Below, in pieces: positions 53,591 to 62,247 of a DNA stretch of 64,000 bases; within the stretch, counting starts at the first letter, position 1; each line of letters opens with the position of its first letter. The notes beneath the pieces were generated by a model. That model searched no databases, was not told where the DNA came from, and saw only the letters and a list, made by a program, of their open reading frames with translations. The translations under genes were made by a program, and so were the position numbers. The stretch comes from Nocardia arizonensis (GTDB lineage Bacteria > Actinomycetota > Actinomycetes > Mycobacteriales > Mycobacteriaceae). The stretch covers positions 44,110 through 108,109 of the forward strand of contig NZ_LGYZ01000132.1 in NCBI RefSeq assembly GCF_001310275.1. Direction: 5' to 3'.

Positions 53591-53618
53591 GTTTGATGAA
53601 ATATTCTTACGTTTGATG
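53591..53618. repeat. Direct repeats before the second recombinase operon
   Basis: GTTTGATG occurs at 53591-53598 and 53611-53618, 20 bases apart (two helix turns), the second inside CTTAC-N7-GTAAG. This AT-rich patch is directly upstream of the recombinase gene and may be its operator or core site. The rest of 53362-53590 has no gene I can support. Confidence 0.45.
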
Positions 53619-53627
53619 TAAGCGCTC

Positions 53628-54764
53628 GTGAAGGGTGGTGCATTGGGCGTAGACGGCAAGGTGCCGGGATCGGCGGCGCTGCATCTGGTGGACGGGCTGT
53701 CTCTGCTGCGGCCGGAGGAGCAGGTGCTCACCGCGATGCTCGACGGCTGGCGCAATCAGCAGCTGGCGCGGAATCTGGCGTTCTCCACGATTGGCGGTCG
53801 TGAGCGAGGGGTGCGGGCGTTCGCGGATTACGCGGACGCCTTTCCGTGGCATTGGAAGGCGCAGCATGTCGACGAATGGCTCGGTGACCTGCGGGCGGTG
53901 CGCAATGCGAAGCGGTCGACGCTGCGCAACTATCAGGAGGCGGTGCAGCTGTTCTGCGCCTATCTGATCGACCCGGCCTATCAGTGGGCGACGGTGTGTG
54001 AGCAGCGGTTCGGCACGCACCCGGTGCAGGTGGTGCACGAGTGGAACACCGCCGAGCACATCGACGAGGCCGAATCCGATTCCGGCAAGCGGGCTTTCAC
54101 CCGCAAGGAGTTGATCGCGCTGTTCGACTACGCCGACGAACAGGTGGTGCGCATCCGCGAGGCCGGGCGCAAGGGCTGGCTCCCAGCGTTCCGCGACGCC
54201 GCGCTGCTGAAAACGGCCTACGCATTCGGCTTGCGGCGCAACGAAATTCGGATGCTCGACACCGCCGACTTCGGGCGTAATCCCGATGGTCCGGAGTTCG
54301 GGGAGTACGGGGCAGTCTATGTCCGCCACGGCAAGGCAAAGAAGGGCTCGACGCCCAAGCGGCGCAGCGTGCTGGCGATCTGGGACTGGTCGACCGAAGT
54401 GCTGGCCGAGTGGATCGAGGAATACCGGCCACTGTTCCCTACCGCCGGGTCACCGGCGTGCTGGCCGTCCGAACGCGGCCCACGGATCGGCCTGAGCACG
54501 CTCAACACACGGCTGGCCGCCTACCGTGACGAGCTCGGCTTGGACCCTGCGCTGGACTTCCACTCACTGCGGCGAAGCCACATCACCCACCAGGTCGAGG
54601 ATGGTTTCGACGCTAGATTTGTCCAGGAGCAGGCCGGCCACGAACATGCTTCAACGACGTCGATTTACACCTGCGTGTCCTCGGACTACCGCACCCGCAC
54701 GCTACGGCGGGTGCTGGATACGACCGTAGCAGCCGCGCTGAAACAGCCCGGGAGGAAACGATGA
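53628..54764 (+). CDS. Tyrosine recombinase/integrase
   Basis: Protein of 378 residues. An N-terminal SAM-like core-binding domain (residues 35-130) and a catalytic domain with arginine in AYAFGLRRNEIRML, the HSLRRSHITH box, and AGHEHASTTSIYTCVSSDY, which ends in the nucleophilic tyrosine. It appears intact. First gene of a three-gene operon joined by ATGA overlaps with a small HTH protein and a zinc-finger recombinase-like protein. It could resolve transposon cointegrates or move the module itself. Confidence 0.85.
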   Translation: MKGGALGVDGKVPGSAALHLVDGLSLLRPEEQVLTAMLDGWRNQQLARNLAFSTIGGRERGVRAFADYADAFPWHWKAQHVDEWLGDLRAVRNAKRSTLRNYQEAVQLFCAYLIDPAYQWATVCEQRFGTHPVQVVHEWNTAEHIDEAESDSGKRAFTRKELIALFDYADEQVVRIREAGRKGWLPAFRDAALLKTAYAFGLRRNEIRMLDTADFGRNPDGPEFGEYGAVYVRHGKAKKGSTPKRRSVLAIWDWSTEVLAEWIEEYRPLFPTAGSPACWPSERGPRIGLSTLNTRLAAYRDELGLDPALDFHSLRRSHITHQVEDGFDARFVQEQAGHEHASTTSIYTCVSSDYRTRTLRRVLDTTVAAALKQPGRKR

Positions 54765-55087
54765 AACGTCGAGTCAGCTACCAGTGGCGGTTGCGGGAGA
54801 CGATGGCCGCGGCGGGCATGTTCGCCGCCAACGACCTGGAACCGCACCTGCACGACCGCGGTATCAAACTGTCCTCGGTGCAGGTCTGGCGGCTGGTGAC
54901 CCAAACCCCCGAACGGCTGTCGCTGCCGGTCCTGGCCGCGCTTTGCGACATATTCGATTGCACCCCAGCGGATCTGATCGCCACCAAGGCCGAGAACCAG
55001 GCCCGCAAGGCCGTCGCCGGCGACAAGGTCGTCGACATGAACACCACGATCCGGCCCAAACGCGCGCGCATCCGCGTCGAGGAATGA
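54761..55087 (+). CDS. Small HTH (Cro/C1-type) protein in the recombinase operon
   Basis: Protein of 108 residues. The helix-turn-helix spans about 8-75 (LSSVQVWRLVTQTPERLSLPVLAALCDIFDCTPADLIA), the form with a long first helix common in short actinobacterial XRE proteins. A basic tail follows. It overlaps both neighbours by four bases, so the dosage of the three proteins is coupled; a role as an operon regulator or DNA-bending factor is inferred. Confidence 0.8.
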   Translation: MKRRVSYQWRLRETMAAAGMFAANDLEPHLHDRGIKLSSVQVWRLVTQTPERLSLPVLAALCDIFDCTPADLIATKAENQARKAVAGDKVVDMNTTIRPKRARIRVEE

Positions 55088-56574
55088 GACCCTCTTACAA
55101 GAACGCCGGACAGTACGAGCGCTGGCACGTCCGCGACTGCGTCCGATGCGGTCGGCGCGCCGGCAAGGCCGCGAACTGGGAAGGATCGATCTGCCGCACC
55201 TGCTACGCCAAGGCAGTGCGGTGTCACGGCCACTGTCCCGGATGCGGCAGCGACCGACTGCTCCCGGGCCGCCGATCCGGCGACGCGGCACCGATCTGCC
55301 GGGACTGCGCCGGAATCACCCGAGACTTCTTCTGCGACAGTTGCGGATTCGAAGGTGAACTGCACGGCGGACGACTCTGTACCCGCTGCACCCTCGCCCG
55401 GCAGCTACGCGAACTGCTCGACGACGGCACCGGCCAGATCCACCCTCAACTCGCCCTCTTGGTTGACGCCGTGCTCGGCATGCCCGAACCCCTGACCGGA
55501 CTGAAATGGCTGCGCAGCACCGGCGTTCGCGGCCTGTTGGCTGACCTCGCGGCTGGACGGGTGCCGATCACCCACGACGCCCTGAAAGAGCTGCCCAACC
55601 AGCGGGCCGTCGCCTATCTGCGTGATCTGCTGATGAGCTGCGGCGTCCTGCCCACGGTCGACAAGCAGCTGTTGCACGCAGAGGCGCTGTTGCACCGCAA
55701 ATTGACCGAACTGGCCGACAGCCCGCACTTCCGGATGCTGCGGCAATTCACGCTCTGGCATCAACTTCCCCGGCTTCGCCGCCGCGCACGACGCGGCCCG
55801 GTTGTCGACGCCGGCCGCTATTACCTCGGTGCGGTTGAGGAAGCGGCCCGGTTCTTGGCCTGGCTCGATGAGCGCGGCACCCAGCTCGGCGAGTGCGCCC
55901 AGGCCGATGTCGACCTCTGGCATGCCCAGGCCCTCGCGCACCGTCGCCAGTTGGCGCGTCCGTTCCTGATTTGGGCGAAAAGCACCGGACGTATGCCCAA
56001 ACACGGCATCCCGACCACGACGGCCGGAGCCGGGAAACCCATCACCCAGACCCGTCGCCTCGCCCTGCTACGCCGGGCACTGACCGACCCGCGTCCGCCG
56101 CTGCGGTCCCGCGTTGCCGCCGCGCTCATGCTGCTCTACGGCCAGCCCGTCGCTCGTCTCGTCCGACTCACCATCGACGATGTCGTCAACGACGACGGCC
56201 AGGTGCTCATCCGGCTGGGCACACCACCGTTGCCGGTCCCCGAACCGCTGGCCGGAATGCTGCCGGAACTCGTCGACAACCGGCAGAACATGACCACCGT
56301 CAACCCGGAAAGCCAATGGCTGTTTCCCGACCGCCGGGCAGGGCAACCGGTGCATTTCAGCACCCTGCTCGGACATCTCCGCCAAGACCTCGGTCTGCCC
56401 GCTCAGGCCACGAAGTCGGCCACGCTCCGCCAGCTCGTCCTCCAAGCACCAGCACCCGTCCTCGCCGACGCACTCGGCTTCTCCGCCAAGCACATGACCC
56501 GGGTCTGGGGCGAGGCCGGTGGAAGCTGGACGACCTACTCCACCAGGGAAACCGGCCACCACTCAACGACGTGA
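55084..56574 (+). CDS. Zinc-ribbon protein with a recombinase-like C-terminal domain lacking the catalytic tyrosine motif
   Basis: Protein of 496 residues. The N-terminal 110 residues carry six CxxC-type pairs (CVRCGR, CRTCY, CPGCG, CRDC, CDSCG, CTRC), so two or three zinc ribbons that may bind DNA. Residues 200-480 resemble tyrosine recombinases in size and helix pattern (LLYGQPVARLVRLTIDDV, then ATLRQLVLQAPAPVLADALGFS), but the HxxR box and final tyrosine are not recognisable. It looks like a DNA-binding partner of the integrase, as in three-protein transposition systems. It ends 146 bases before the transposon end. Confidence 0.7.
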   Translation: MRPSYKNAGQYERWHVRDCVRCGRRAGKAANWEGSICRTCYAKAVRCHGHCPGCGSDRLLPGRRSGDAAPICRDCAGITRDFFCDSCGFEGELHGGRLCTRCTLARQLRELLDDGTGQIHPQLALLVDAVLGMPEPLTGLKWLRSTGVRGLLADLAAGRVPITHDALKELPNQRAVAYLRDLLMSCGVLPTVDKQLLHAEALLHRKLTELADSPHFRMLRQFTLWHQLPRLRRRARRGPVVDAGRYYLGAVEEAARFLAWLDERGTQLGECAQADVDLWHAQALAHRRQLARPFLIWAKSTGRMPKHGIPTTTAGAGKPITQTRRLALLRRALTDPRPPLRSRVAAALMLLYGQPVARLVRLTIDDVVNDDGQVLIRLGTPPLPVPEPLAGMLPELVDNRQNMTTVNPESQWLFPDRRAGQPVHFSTLLGHLRQDLGLPAQATKSATLRQLVLQAPAPVLADALGFSAKHMTRVWGEAGGSWTTYSTRETGHHSTT

Positions 56575-56682
56575 TCCGGGGGAATACAGACCAGTTGAAT
56601 ACGGATCCTTACCAGTCGAACACTGCGCCAGAAAGGGCGAAACACATTGCAGAGCAATCTATCTCGCGAATCGAGGGTGTCA

Positions 56683-56720
56683 GATATCGCTTAGCGCGAC
56701 TTTCCTCGTCACTGGACCCC
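56683..56720 (-). repeat. Right terminal inverted repeat of the transposon
   Basis: Read on the minus strand it begins GGGGTCCAGTGACGAGG and matches the left end at 33 of 38 positions. Confidence 0.85.
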
Positions 56721-58400
56721 ATATGCCGTTTCGATGGCGACGTCGGTGCCCATCGCGCCCATCGCGATCCCGACATCGGCGGTGGCCAGGGCGGGGGCGT
56801 CGTTGACGCCGTCGCCGACCATCGCGACCGCGCCGGAGCCGGTGGCGCGCAGGGTGTCGATGAGGGCGGCCTTGTCGCTGGGGTGCAGTTCGGCGTGGAC
56901 GTCGTCGATACCGGCTCGGGCGGCCAGCGCGGTGGCGGTGCGTGCGTTGTCCCCGGTGAGCATGGTGACCGAGATCCCGGCCGCGCGTAGCGCGGTGACG
57001 GTGTCGGCGGCCTCGCGACGCAGTTCGTCACGGATCGCGATGACACCGAGCACGGCAGACCGGTGTTCGATGACCGCGACGGTGTTGCCCGCGTCCTGGA
57101 GCCGGTCGATCTCGGCGCCCAGGCTGGGCGCGGGTATCCAGGCGGGTTTGCCCAGCCGGGCGGGCGCACCGTCGACGGTTCCTTCCAAACCCGCGCCGGG
57201 CACTGTGGTGACCTCGGAGGCAGGGGTGACGGTCGGGGCGGCGGCGAGGATCGCGGCGGCGAGGGGGTGTTCGCTGTGGGCTTCCAGCGCGGCGGCCACG
57301 GCGAGAACCCATGCGGTTTCGATGCCTTCGGCGGTGACGATCTCGGTGACCACGGGCTGGTTGCGGGTCAGTGTCCCGGTCTTGTCCAGGGCGACGGCAC
57401 CGACCGCGCCGAGGGTTTCCAGCGCCGCTCCGCCCTTGACCAGGACACCGAGTCGGCTGGCCGCGCCGACCGCGGCGACGACGGTGACCGGGACCGAGAT
57501 CGCCAGCGCGCACGGCGCGGCGGCGACCAGGACGACCAGTGCCCGTTCGATCCAGACCGCCGGATCGCCGAGCAGGGCTCCGATTCCGGCGATGAGAGCG
57601 GCCAGGACCATGATCGCGGGCACCAACGGTGCCGCGATGCGGTCGGCGATCCGTTGCCGGGTGCCCTTGCGCTGCTGGGCGTCTTCGACGATGCGGACGA
57701 GTTTGGCCAGCGAGTTGTCCGCGACGGTCGCGGTGGCTTCCAGGGTGAGGACGCCGTTGGCGTTGATCGAGCCCGCGTACACGGTATCACCCGGCCCGAC
57801 TTCGACCGGCATCGACTCACCGGTGATCGCCGACGTGTCGATCGAGGACCGTCCCTCGCGCACGATCGCGTCGCTGGCGACGCGTTCCCCTGCGCGGACC
57901 AGCATGCGATCCCCGACGACCAACTCCGCCGGGTCGATCGGTGTCGGGATGCCCTCGCGCAGGACGCTCACCCGGTCGGGGACCAAGGCCAGCAGCGCGC
58001 GCAGGCCCCGGCGGGCGCGGGCCAGGGAGTAGTCCTCGAGGGCCTCGCTGATGGAGAACAGGAACGCCAGCGCCGCCGCTTCGGCGTACTGGCCCAGTAA
58101 CAGCGCACCGATCAGCGCGATGGTCATCAAGGTGCCCACCCCGATGCGGGCTCGGGCGACCCCGCGCACGGTAGCGGGCACGAAGTTCCATCCACCGATC
58201 GCCGCGGCGGCGAGGTAGGCCAGCGTCGCCGCGGTGTCGGCACCGGCCAGGTCGGTGAGGAAGCCCGCGATCAGCAGGACTCCGGCCACCGCCGCGAATT
58301 GCACTTCACGGACCTGCCACAACCGCTGCCGGACCTGTTCGGCGCCGGATTCGTGTTCGGAGGTCTTGTGTTCGTCGGGGCCGCAGCACGCGTCACTCAT
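56721..58400 (-). pseudogene. 5' part of a heavy-metal P-type ATPase gene split by the transposon
   Basis: 560 codons from ATG 58400: cysteine-bearing start (SDACCGPDEHK), helices, TGESMPVEV, the membrane metal site APCALAISVPV (first cysteine replaced by alanine), DKTGTLTRNQP, SEHPLA and VGDGVNDAPALA, then MGTDVAIETAYG where transposon sequence begins. The last helices are at 28599-28985. The ATG overlaps the ArsR stop (58397-58400). A product ending here would lack the last two helices and so be inactive. The rejoined protein would have four extra residues (IETA-YAET-ADIALM) compared with its paralog at 37653. Confidence 0.88.
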
Positions 58401-58759
58401 CGGATCTGGCCGTTCACATCGGCGGTGAGGGCGGCCTCGAGCAGGGCATGGGCACGCGGGTCGAGCCGGTACATCACCAGCTTCTTGTCCCGGCGGGACT
58501 CGACCAGTCCCGCCGATCGCAGGTGGCGCAGATGATGCGACACCAGCCCCTGGGAAGCTCCGACGATCCAGGCCAGATCACACACGCACAGCTCATCGCC
58601 CACGTGCAGCGCGTAGGCGATCCGCAGACGGGTGGGATCGCCCAGCGCCCGCAAGCGCTCGGCGCGCAGCGCGATCTGCTGTGCGGCGGGCAGGCTCGTT
58701 CGCAGGGACTCGGCATGGTCGAAGTCGATGCACAACAGCTCGCAGCGGTCGTCGGTCAT
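58397..58759 (-). CDS. ArsR/SmtB-family Cd/Pb/Zn sensor
   Basis: Protein of 120 residues. Metal ligands are in the ELCVCDL motif (residues 56-62) of the ArsR alpha-3 site, with further cysteines in RCELLCIDFD at the N-terminus, as in CadC-type sensors. The recognition helix is GASQGLVSHHLRHLRSAG. It represses the ATPase operon that begins with the overlap at 58400. The likely operator is at 58772-58785. Confidence 0.88.
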   Translation of the reverse strand: MTDDRCELLCIDFDHAESLRTSLPAAQQIALRAERLRALGDPTRLRIAYALHVGDELCVCDLAWIVGASQGLVSHHLRHLRSAGLVESRRDKKLVMYRLDPRAHALLEAALTADVNGQIR

Positions 58760-58771
58760 AGTGTCAATCTA

Positions 58772-58785
58772 ATATCCGTTGATAT
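58772..58785. promoter_or_regulatory. Operator-like palindrome for the ArsR-ATPase operon
   Basis: ATATC (58772-58776) and GATAT (58781-58785) around CGTT, in an AT-rich patch 12 bases upstream of the ArsR ATG. Fits SmtB/ArsR-type sites. Confidence 0.5.
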
Positions 58786-58845
58786 GTTCGGGCAATGGGT
58801 GGGGTGTGCGCCCACCCCCGACACCGCAGCGCTACCCTCTCCGGT

Positions 58846-59316
58846 ATGCCGACCAGCCCCGATGCCCACGCGGTCCCGCGTGCCCGCATCGGCTGGCTGT
58901 TGGCCGCGCTCGGCGCGGTCCTGGCGATCCTGCTCGCCCAAGCCGGGAGCTGTCACGACTCGGTCACCGTGTGCGGGGACGAGACGATCTGCGCGACAGT
59001 GATCACCGGCCTGGGCCAGGCGGGGGCAGCGATGGCCGAAACCGTCGACCCGACACCGGAGTTCGCGGACTTCGGTGTCCTGCTCGCCCACGTCGCCGCT
59101 GATGCCGCGCCTGTCGTTCCGATGCCGACAGATCCGGCCGAGGTGCTCGGGCTGTGTGTGGCGCTGCTGCTCGCGCTGCTCGCCGCCGCTGTCGCGCTGA
59201 CACGGTCGGGCGCGCTGCGCGCGGTGGTGGCGGGTGCCGAGCCTGTTCGAGTTCGTGCATCCGCCAGGACGCCGGTCGCGGTGTCGCTGACCATGTTGTG
59301 CGTGCTGCGGACATAG
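58846..59316 (+). CDS. LpqS-like/DUF6153-type membrane protein
   Basis: Protein of 156 residues from ATG 58846. Signal-like helix (LLAALGAVLAILLAQAG), outer part with three cysteines (SCHDSVTVCGDETICA), a second helix near 105-122 and the C-terminus LTMLCVLRT, the same ending as the protein at 34613-35101. It leads the rightward copper and cytochrome-maturation-like operon. Function unknown; copper contact is inferred from the family and the cysteines. Confidence 0.6.
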   Translation: MPTSPDAHAVPRARIGWLLAALGAVLAILLAQAGSCHDSVTVCGDETICATVITGLGQAGAAMAETVDPTPEFADFGVLLAHVAADAAPVVPMPTDPAEVLGLCVALLLALLAAAVALTRSGALRAVVAGAEPVRVRASARTPVAVSLTMLCVLRT

Positions 59317-59551
59317 CCCACCTCACCCTCACCACCGCCGGACCTCACGGGCTCATGAGGCACTGACCGGCTGGGGCTGGCGTGCGCCCGATTCCGCGAC
59401 GCGCTGCGCCCGGCGGCTCGAGCCTGGTTCCCCCCTTCTTTTTCGTTCCCTGTCCCAGGGATCTCCCCGTTGTTCCGATGGCGTGCTCGCTCGCGGGCGA
59501 GCGACGCCGTCGCCGTGTCGTGTGTCGACACGATGACGAAAGGTCGACGCG

Positions 59552-60211
59552 ATGCTCGCGAAGATGACGCTCAGCACGAAAGTCGCCGCCCTCGTGGTGG
59601 TCGCGACGCTCGGGGTGATCCTCACCCTGGTCCTGATCAACCGCTCCTCCACCGAGACGGCCGCCACCGGGGGCGGCTCGGCGCTGGTGCGCCCCGACAG
59701 TCACCGACTCTCGATCGCTCCCGACGGCAAGGTCACCGTGGTGGAGTTCCTCGACTTCGAATGCGAGGTCTGCGGCGCGGCCTTCGCCGGGGTGGAACAG
59801 CTACGCGCCGAATACAGCGACCGGGTCACCTTCGTGGTGCGCTACTTCCCGATCCCGAGTCACCGCAACGCCGAGACCGCCGCACGGGTCGTGGAGGCCG
59901 CCGGGCAGCAGGGGCAGTGGGAACCGATGTACCGCAAGATGTTCCAGACCCAGGCGCAATGGGGCGATCAACAGGTCTCCCACGCCGACACCTTCCGTGG
60001 ATTCGCCCGCGAACTCGGACTCGACATGGCCCAGTTCGAGGCCGCCTGGACCGCCCCCGACACCGGAACCCGCGTGCTGGCCGACCGCGCCGACGGCATG
60101 AGCCTGGGCGTACAAGGCACCCCGACCTTCTTCATCAACGACACCCGATTCACCGGACGACCCACCTACGCGGCACTCAAAGCCGCCATCGACACCGCAC
60201 TGGCCGCATGA
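59552..60211 (+). CDS. DsbA-like thiol oxidoreductase, membrane-anchored
   Basis: Protein of 219 residues. One helix (10-28) anchors a DsbA/FrnE-type thioredoxin domain: active site DFECEVCGAAF near 70-78 and the cis-proline loop GVQGTPTFFIND near 190. It works outside the membrane on disulfides. The region 59317-59551 before it has no gene I can support. Its stop overlaps an ATG at 60208 in the frame of the next copC. Confidence 0.85.
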   Translation: MLAKMTLSTKVAALVVVATLGVILTLVLINRSSTETAATGGGSALVRPDSHRLSIAPDGKVTVVEFLDFECEVCGAAFAGVEQLRAEYSDRVTFVVRYFPIPSHRNAETAARVVEAAGQQGQWEPMYRKMFQTQAQWGDQQVSHADTFRGFARELGLDMAQFEAAWTAPDTGTRVLADRADGMSLGVQGTPTFFINDTRFTGRPTYAALKAAIDTALAA

Positions 60212-60297
60212 GCACGCCCACGACCCCCGCCACGCGCCGTCACCGCACACCGGTGCGCGCCACATCCGAATCCGGTTGCGCAGAAAGGGGATATCCC

Positions 60298-60933
60298 ATG
60301 TCCGACCAGACTCCGGATCCGACTCGACCACTCGCCGCGGCCGCCGATATCCGCCCATTACAGACCTTGTCGCGGTCACGTCCGTCTCCATCCAGGGGTG
60401 TGGCCAGAGCGGTCGTGGTGTTGATCGTCTCGGTGACAGCCTGGATCGGCGCCATCACCACTGCCGCCGCCCACAGCGAGTTGATCGACTCCGACCCCGC
60501 GCCCGGCGCGGTGCTCGCCCAGGCCCCGGCAGCGGTCACCTTGACGTTCAACCAGAAGATCGGCGAGCAGTTCGCGACCGTCATCCTCGTCGGCGCCAAC
60601 GACACGACCTGGCACGACCGGGTCAGCGTGGACGGCACCCACGTGCGGGCTTCGGTCCGCCCCGCCATCCCCTCCGGGGACTACACCGTCGGCTACCGCG
60701 TGGTCTCCGCCGACGGACACCCGATCTCGGGATCGTTCCGGATCACCGTGACCGCCACCGCCGATACCACCGCGCTCACGCCACCCGCGTCACCGCCTGC
60801 CGCCGCACCTGCGGCGACCGCGCCACCCGCCGAGCAGGCCGGGTTCCTCGTCCCGGCGGTCTTGGCGGCGGTCCTGGTCGTGCTGGTGATCGCCGCGGTC
60901 GTCGTACTCCGCCGTTCACGCAAGACCCGATGA
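60298..60933 (+). CDS. copC: CopC copper-binding protein with C-terminal anchor (second copy)
   Basis: Protein of 211 residues from ATG 60298, chosen because AAAGGGG is well spaced; the same frame also opens at 60208 with an ATGA overlap, giving 30 more residues. A long N-terminal signal region ends AITTAAA, leaving histidine as the first mature residue (HSELIDSDPAPG). Second copper segment SADGHPISGSF. A proline-rich linker and one helix follow. It resembles the copC at 17211-17777 throughout the core. Overlaps the next gene by four bases. Confidence 0.88.
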   Translation: MSDQTPDPTRPLAAAADIRPLQTLSRSRPSPSRGVARAVVVLIVSVTAWIGAITTAAAHSELIDSDPAPGAVLAQAPAAVTLTFNQKIGEQFATVILVGANDTTWHDRVSVDGTHVRASVRPAIPSGDYTVGYRVVSADGHPISGSFRITVTATADTTALTPPASPPAAAPAATAPPAEQAGFLVPAVLAAVLVVLVIAAVVVLRRSRKTR

Positions 60934-61580
60934 ACACCGAGGTGCGCACCGACCCCCGCCACCCGTCCCTGCCGTCGACCGCCGCCCGGCGCTACCTCGC
61001 CGTGGCGATCGTGCTGGTGGCCACCCTCCTCGCGTGGTGGGCCTCGACCACCCCCGAACCCAGCGCGCTCGCCGACAACGACACCATGGTGATCTCACCG
61101 TCGCCGGATCCGAACGCCGGCGGTGCCCTCGCGCAGTGTCCAGGCCAGGCCGCCCCGAGTGGTGCGAGAACCGCGCTGCACGGCATCCGCGCACGATGTC
61201 TGGGCGGTAGCGACGCCGTCGACCTCGGTGCCGCGCTCGCCGACGGGCCGGTCCTGATCAACCTGTGGGCATCCTGGTGCGGGCCGTGCCGTACCGAGAT
61301 CCCGGTCCTCGACGCCTACGCCCGCCACCCCGACGCGATCACGGTCGTGGGCTTCAACATCGAGGACCGGCCCGACACCGCTCTCGCACTCTGGCGCGGC
61401 CTGGGCGTCACGTATCCGTCCTTCGTCGACCTCGCCGACGCGCGCGCCGCGCTCGCGGCCCCGCCGGTGCTGCCCCTGACCTACCTGCTGCGCGCCGACG
61501 GCACCCTGCGACGGATCACCACACCGGCGGTGTTCGACCACCTCGACCAGATCCACACCGCCGTCCAGGAGAACCTGTGA
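60930..61580 (+). CDS. TlpA-like thioredoxin, membrane-anchored
   Basis: Protein of 216 residues. One helix (21-40), then a linker with two cysteines and a thioredoxin domain with WASWCGPCRTEIPVLD near 110 and the cis-proline loop APPVLPLTYLL. It probably reduces outer cysteines for cytochrome c or copper-site assembly. ATGA and GTGA overlaps on both sides show it is in one translation unit with CopC and the next TlpA-like gene. Confidence 0.85.
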   Translation: MNTEVRTDPRHPSLPSTAARRYLAVAIVLVATLLAWWASTTPEPSALADNDTMVISPSPDPNAGGALAQCPGQAAPSGARTALHGIRARCLGGSDAVDLGAALADGPVLINLWASWCGPCRTEIPVLDAYARHPDAITVVGFNIEDRPDTALALWRGLGVTYPSFVDLADARAALAAPPVLPLTYLLRADGTLRRITTPAVFDHLDQIHTAVQENL

Positions 61581-62176
61581 CCTTCCCACTATCCCGCGTC
61601 GGCATGCTCGCCACGGCGGTCGCGATCAGCGCGACGCTGCTGAGCGGATGTTCTCTGCTCGACCCGCCCCGTTCGTCGAGCACCTTCGACTTCGTCTCCC
61701 CAGGCGGCAAGACCGACATCTTCTACGACCCACCCGAGACCCGGGGCGAGATCGCGCCGTTGGCAGGCCCGGACCTGATGACCGACCAACCGATCTCCAG
61801 CGCCGACCACAGCGGCAAGGTCGTGGTGATCAATATCTGGGGACAGTGGTGCGGTCCCTGCCGTGCCGAAGCCGACGACCTCGAACGCGCCTACGCCGCC
61901 ACCAAGGACTCCGGGGTCGAATTCCTGGGCATCAACGTCCGCGACCCCCAACGCGACAAAGCCCGAGACTTCGTCACCGACTACAAAATCGGCTACCCCT
62001 CGATCTACGACCCCTCCATGCGAACCCTGCTCGCCCTCGGCGGGAACTTCCCGACCAGCGTCATCCCCGCCACCCTCATCCTGGACCGACGCCACCGCGT
62101 CGCCGCGGTCTACCTGCGCTCCCTACGTACCGAAGACCTCCAACCGGCCGTCGAACGAATCGCCGCCGAACCATGA
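61577..62176 (+). CDS. TlpA/ResA-like thioredoxin lipoprotein
   Basis: Protein of 199 residues from GTG 61577. The signal ends in a lipobox (ISATLLSGC, cysteine about residue 25). Thioredoxin domain with WGQWCGPCRAEADDLE near 93 and the cis-proline segment TSVIPATLILDRR. It is the reductant type used with CcdA for apocytochrome c. Adjacent to ccdA with a 24-codon ORF between. Confidence 0.87.
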   Translation: MTFPLSRVGMLATAVAISATLLSGCSLLDPPRSSSTFDFVSPGGKTDIFYDPPETRGEIAPLAGPDLMTDQPISSADHSGKVVVINIWGQWCGPCRAEADDLERAYAATKDSGVEFLGINVRDPQRDKARDFVTDYKIGYPSIYDPSMRTLLALGGNFPTSVIPATLILDRRHRVAAVYLRSLRTEDLQPAVERIAAEP

Positions 62177-62247
62177 CCCGACCCCGCCATGTCCCCGCCC
62201 GGCCACTGGCCGCGACCCGCACCCGACACATCCAGGACCACCCGTGA
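62173..62247 (+). CDS. 24-codon coupling ORF between the TlpA-like gene and ccdA
   Basis: ATG 62173 overlaps the stop of the TlpA-like gene (ATGA), and its own TGA (62245-62247) overlaps the GTG of ccdA (GTGA). The peptide is basic with no motif (MTRPRHVPARP start). Both junctions are exact, so it may couple translation across the 67-base gap. It could also be chance, as ccdA has no good ribosome site of its own. Confidence 0.45.
   Translation: MTRPRHVPARPLAATRTRHIQDHP

Larger units (their letters stand above)
28990..56720. mobile_element. Tn3-family transposon of about 27.7 kb carrying metal-resistance genes
   Basis: The ends are inverted repeats that begin GGGGTCCAGTGACG and match at 33 of 38 positions. 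A Tn3-type transposase is encoded next to the left end. The five bases ATATG are found at 28986-28990 and 56721-56725; if this is the target duplication, the left repeat begins with three G and not four. The insertion interrupts one ATPase gene. Cargo: Cys/Met mini-gene and copper genes, merR-merB, CmtR-ATPase-LspA, PAP2-like, MFS and PLP enzyme, the CueR-type copper operon, and recombinases at the right end. Confidence 0.85.
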
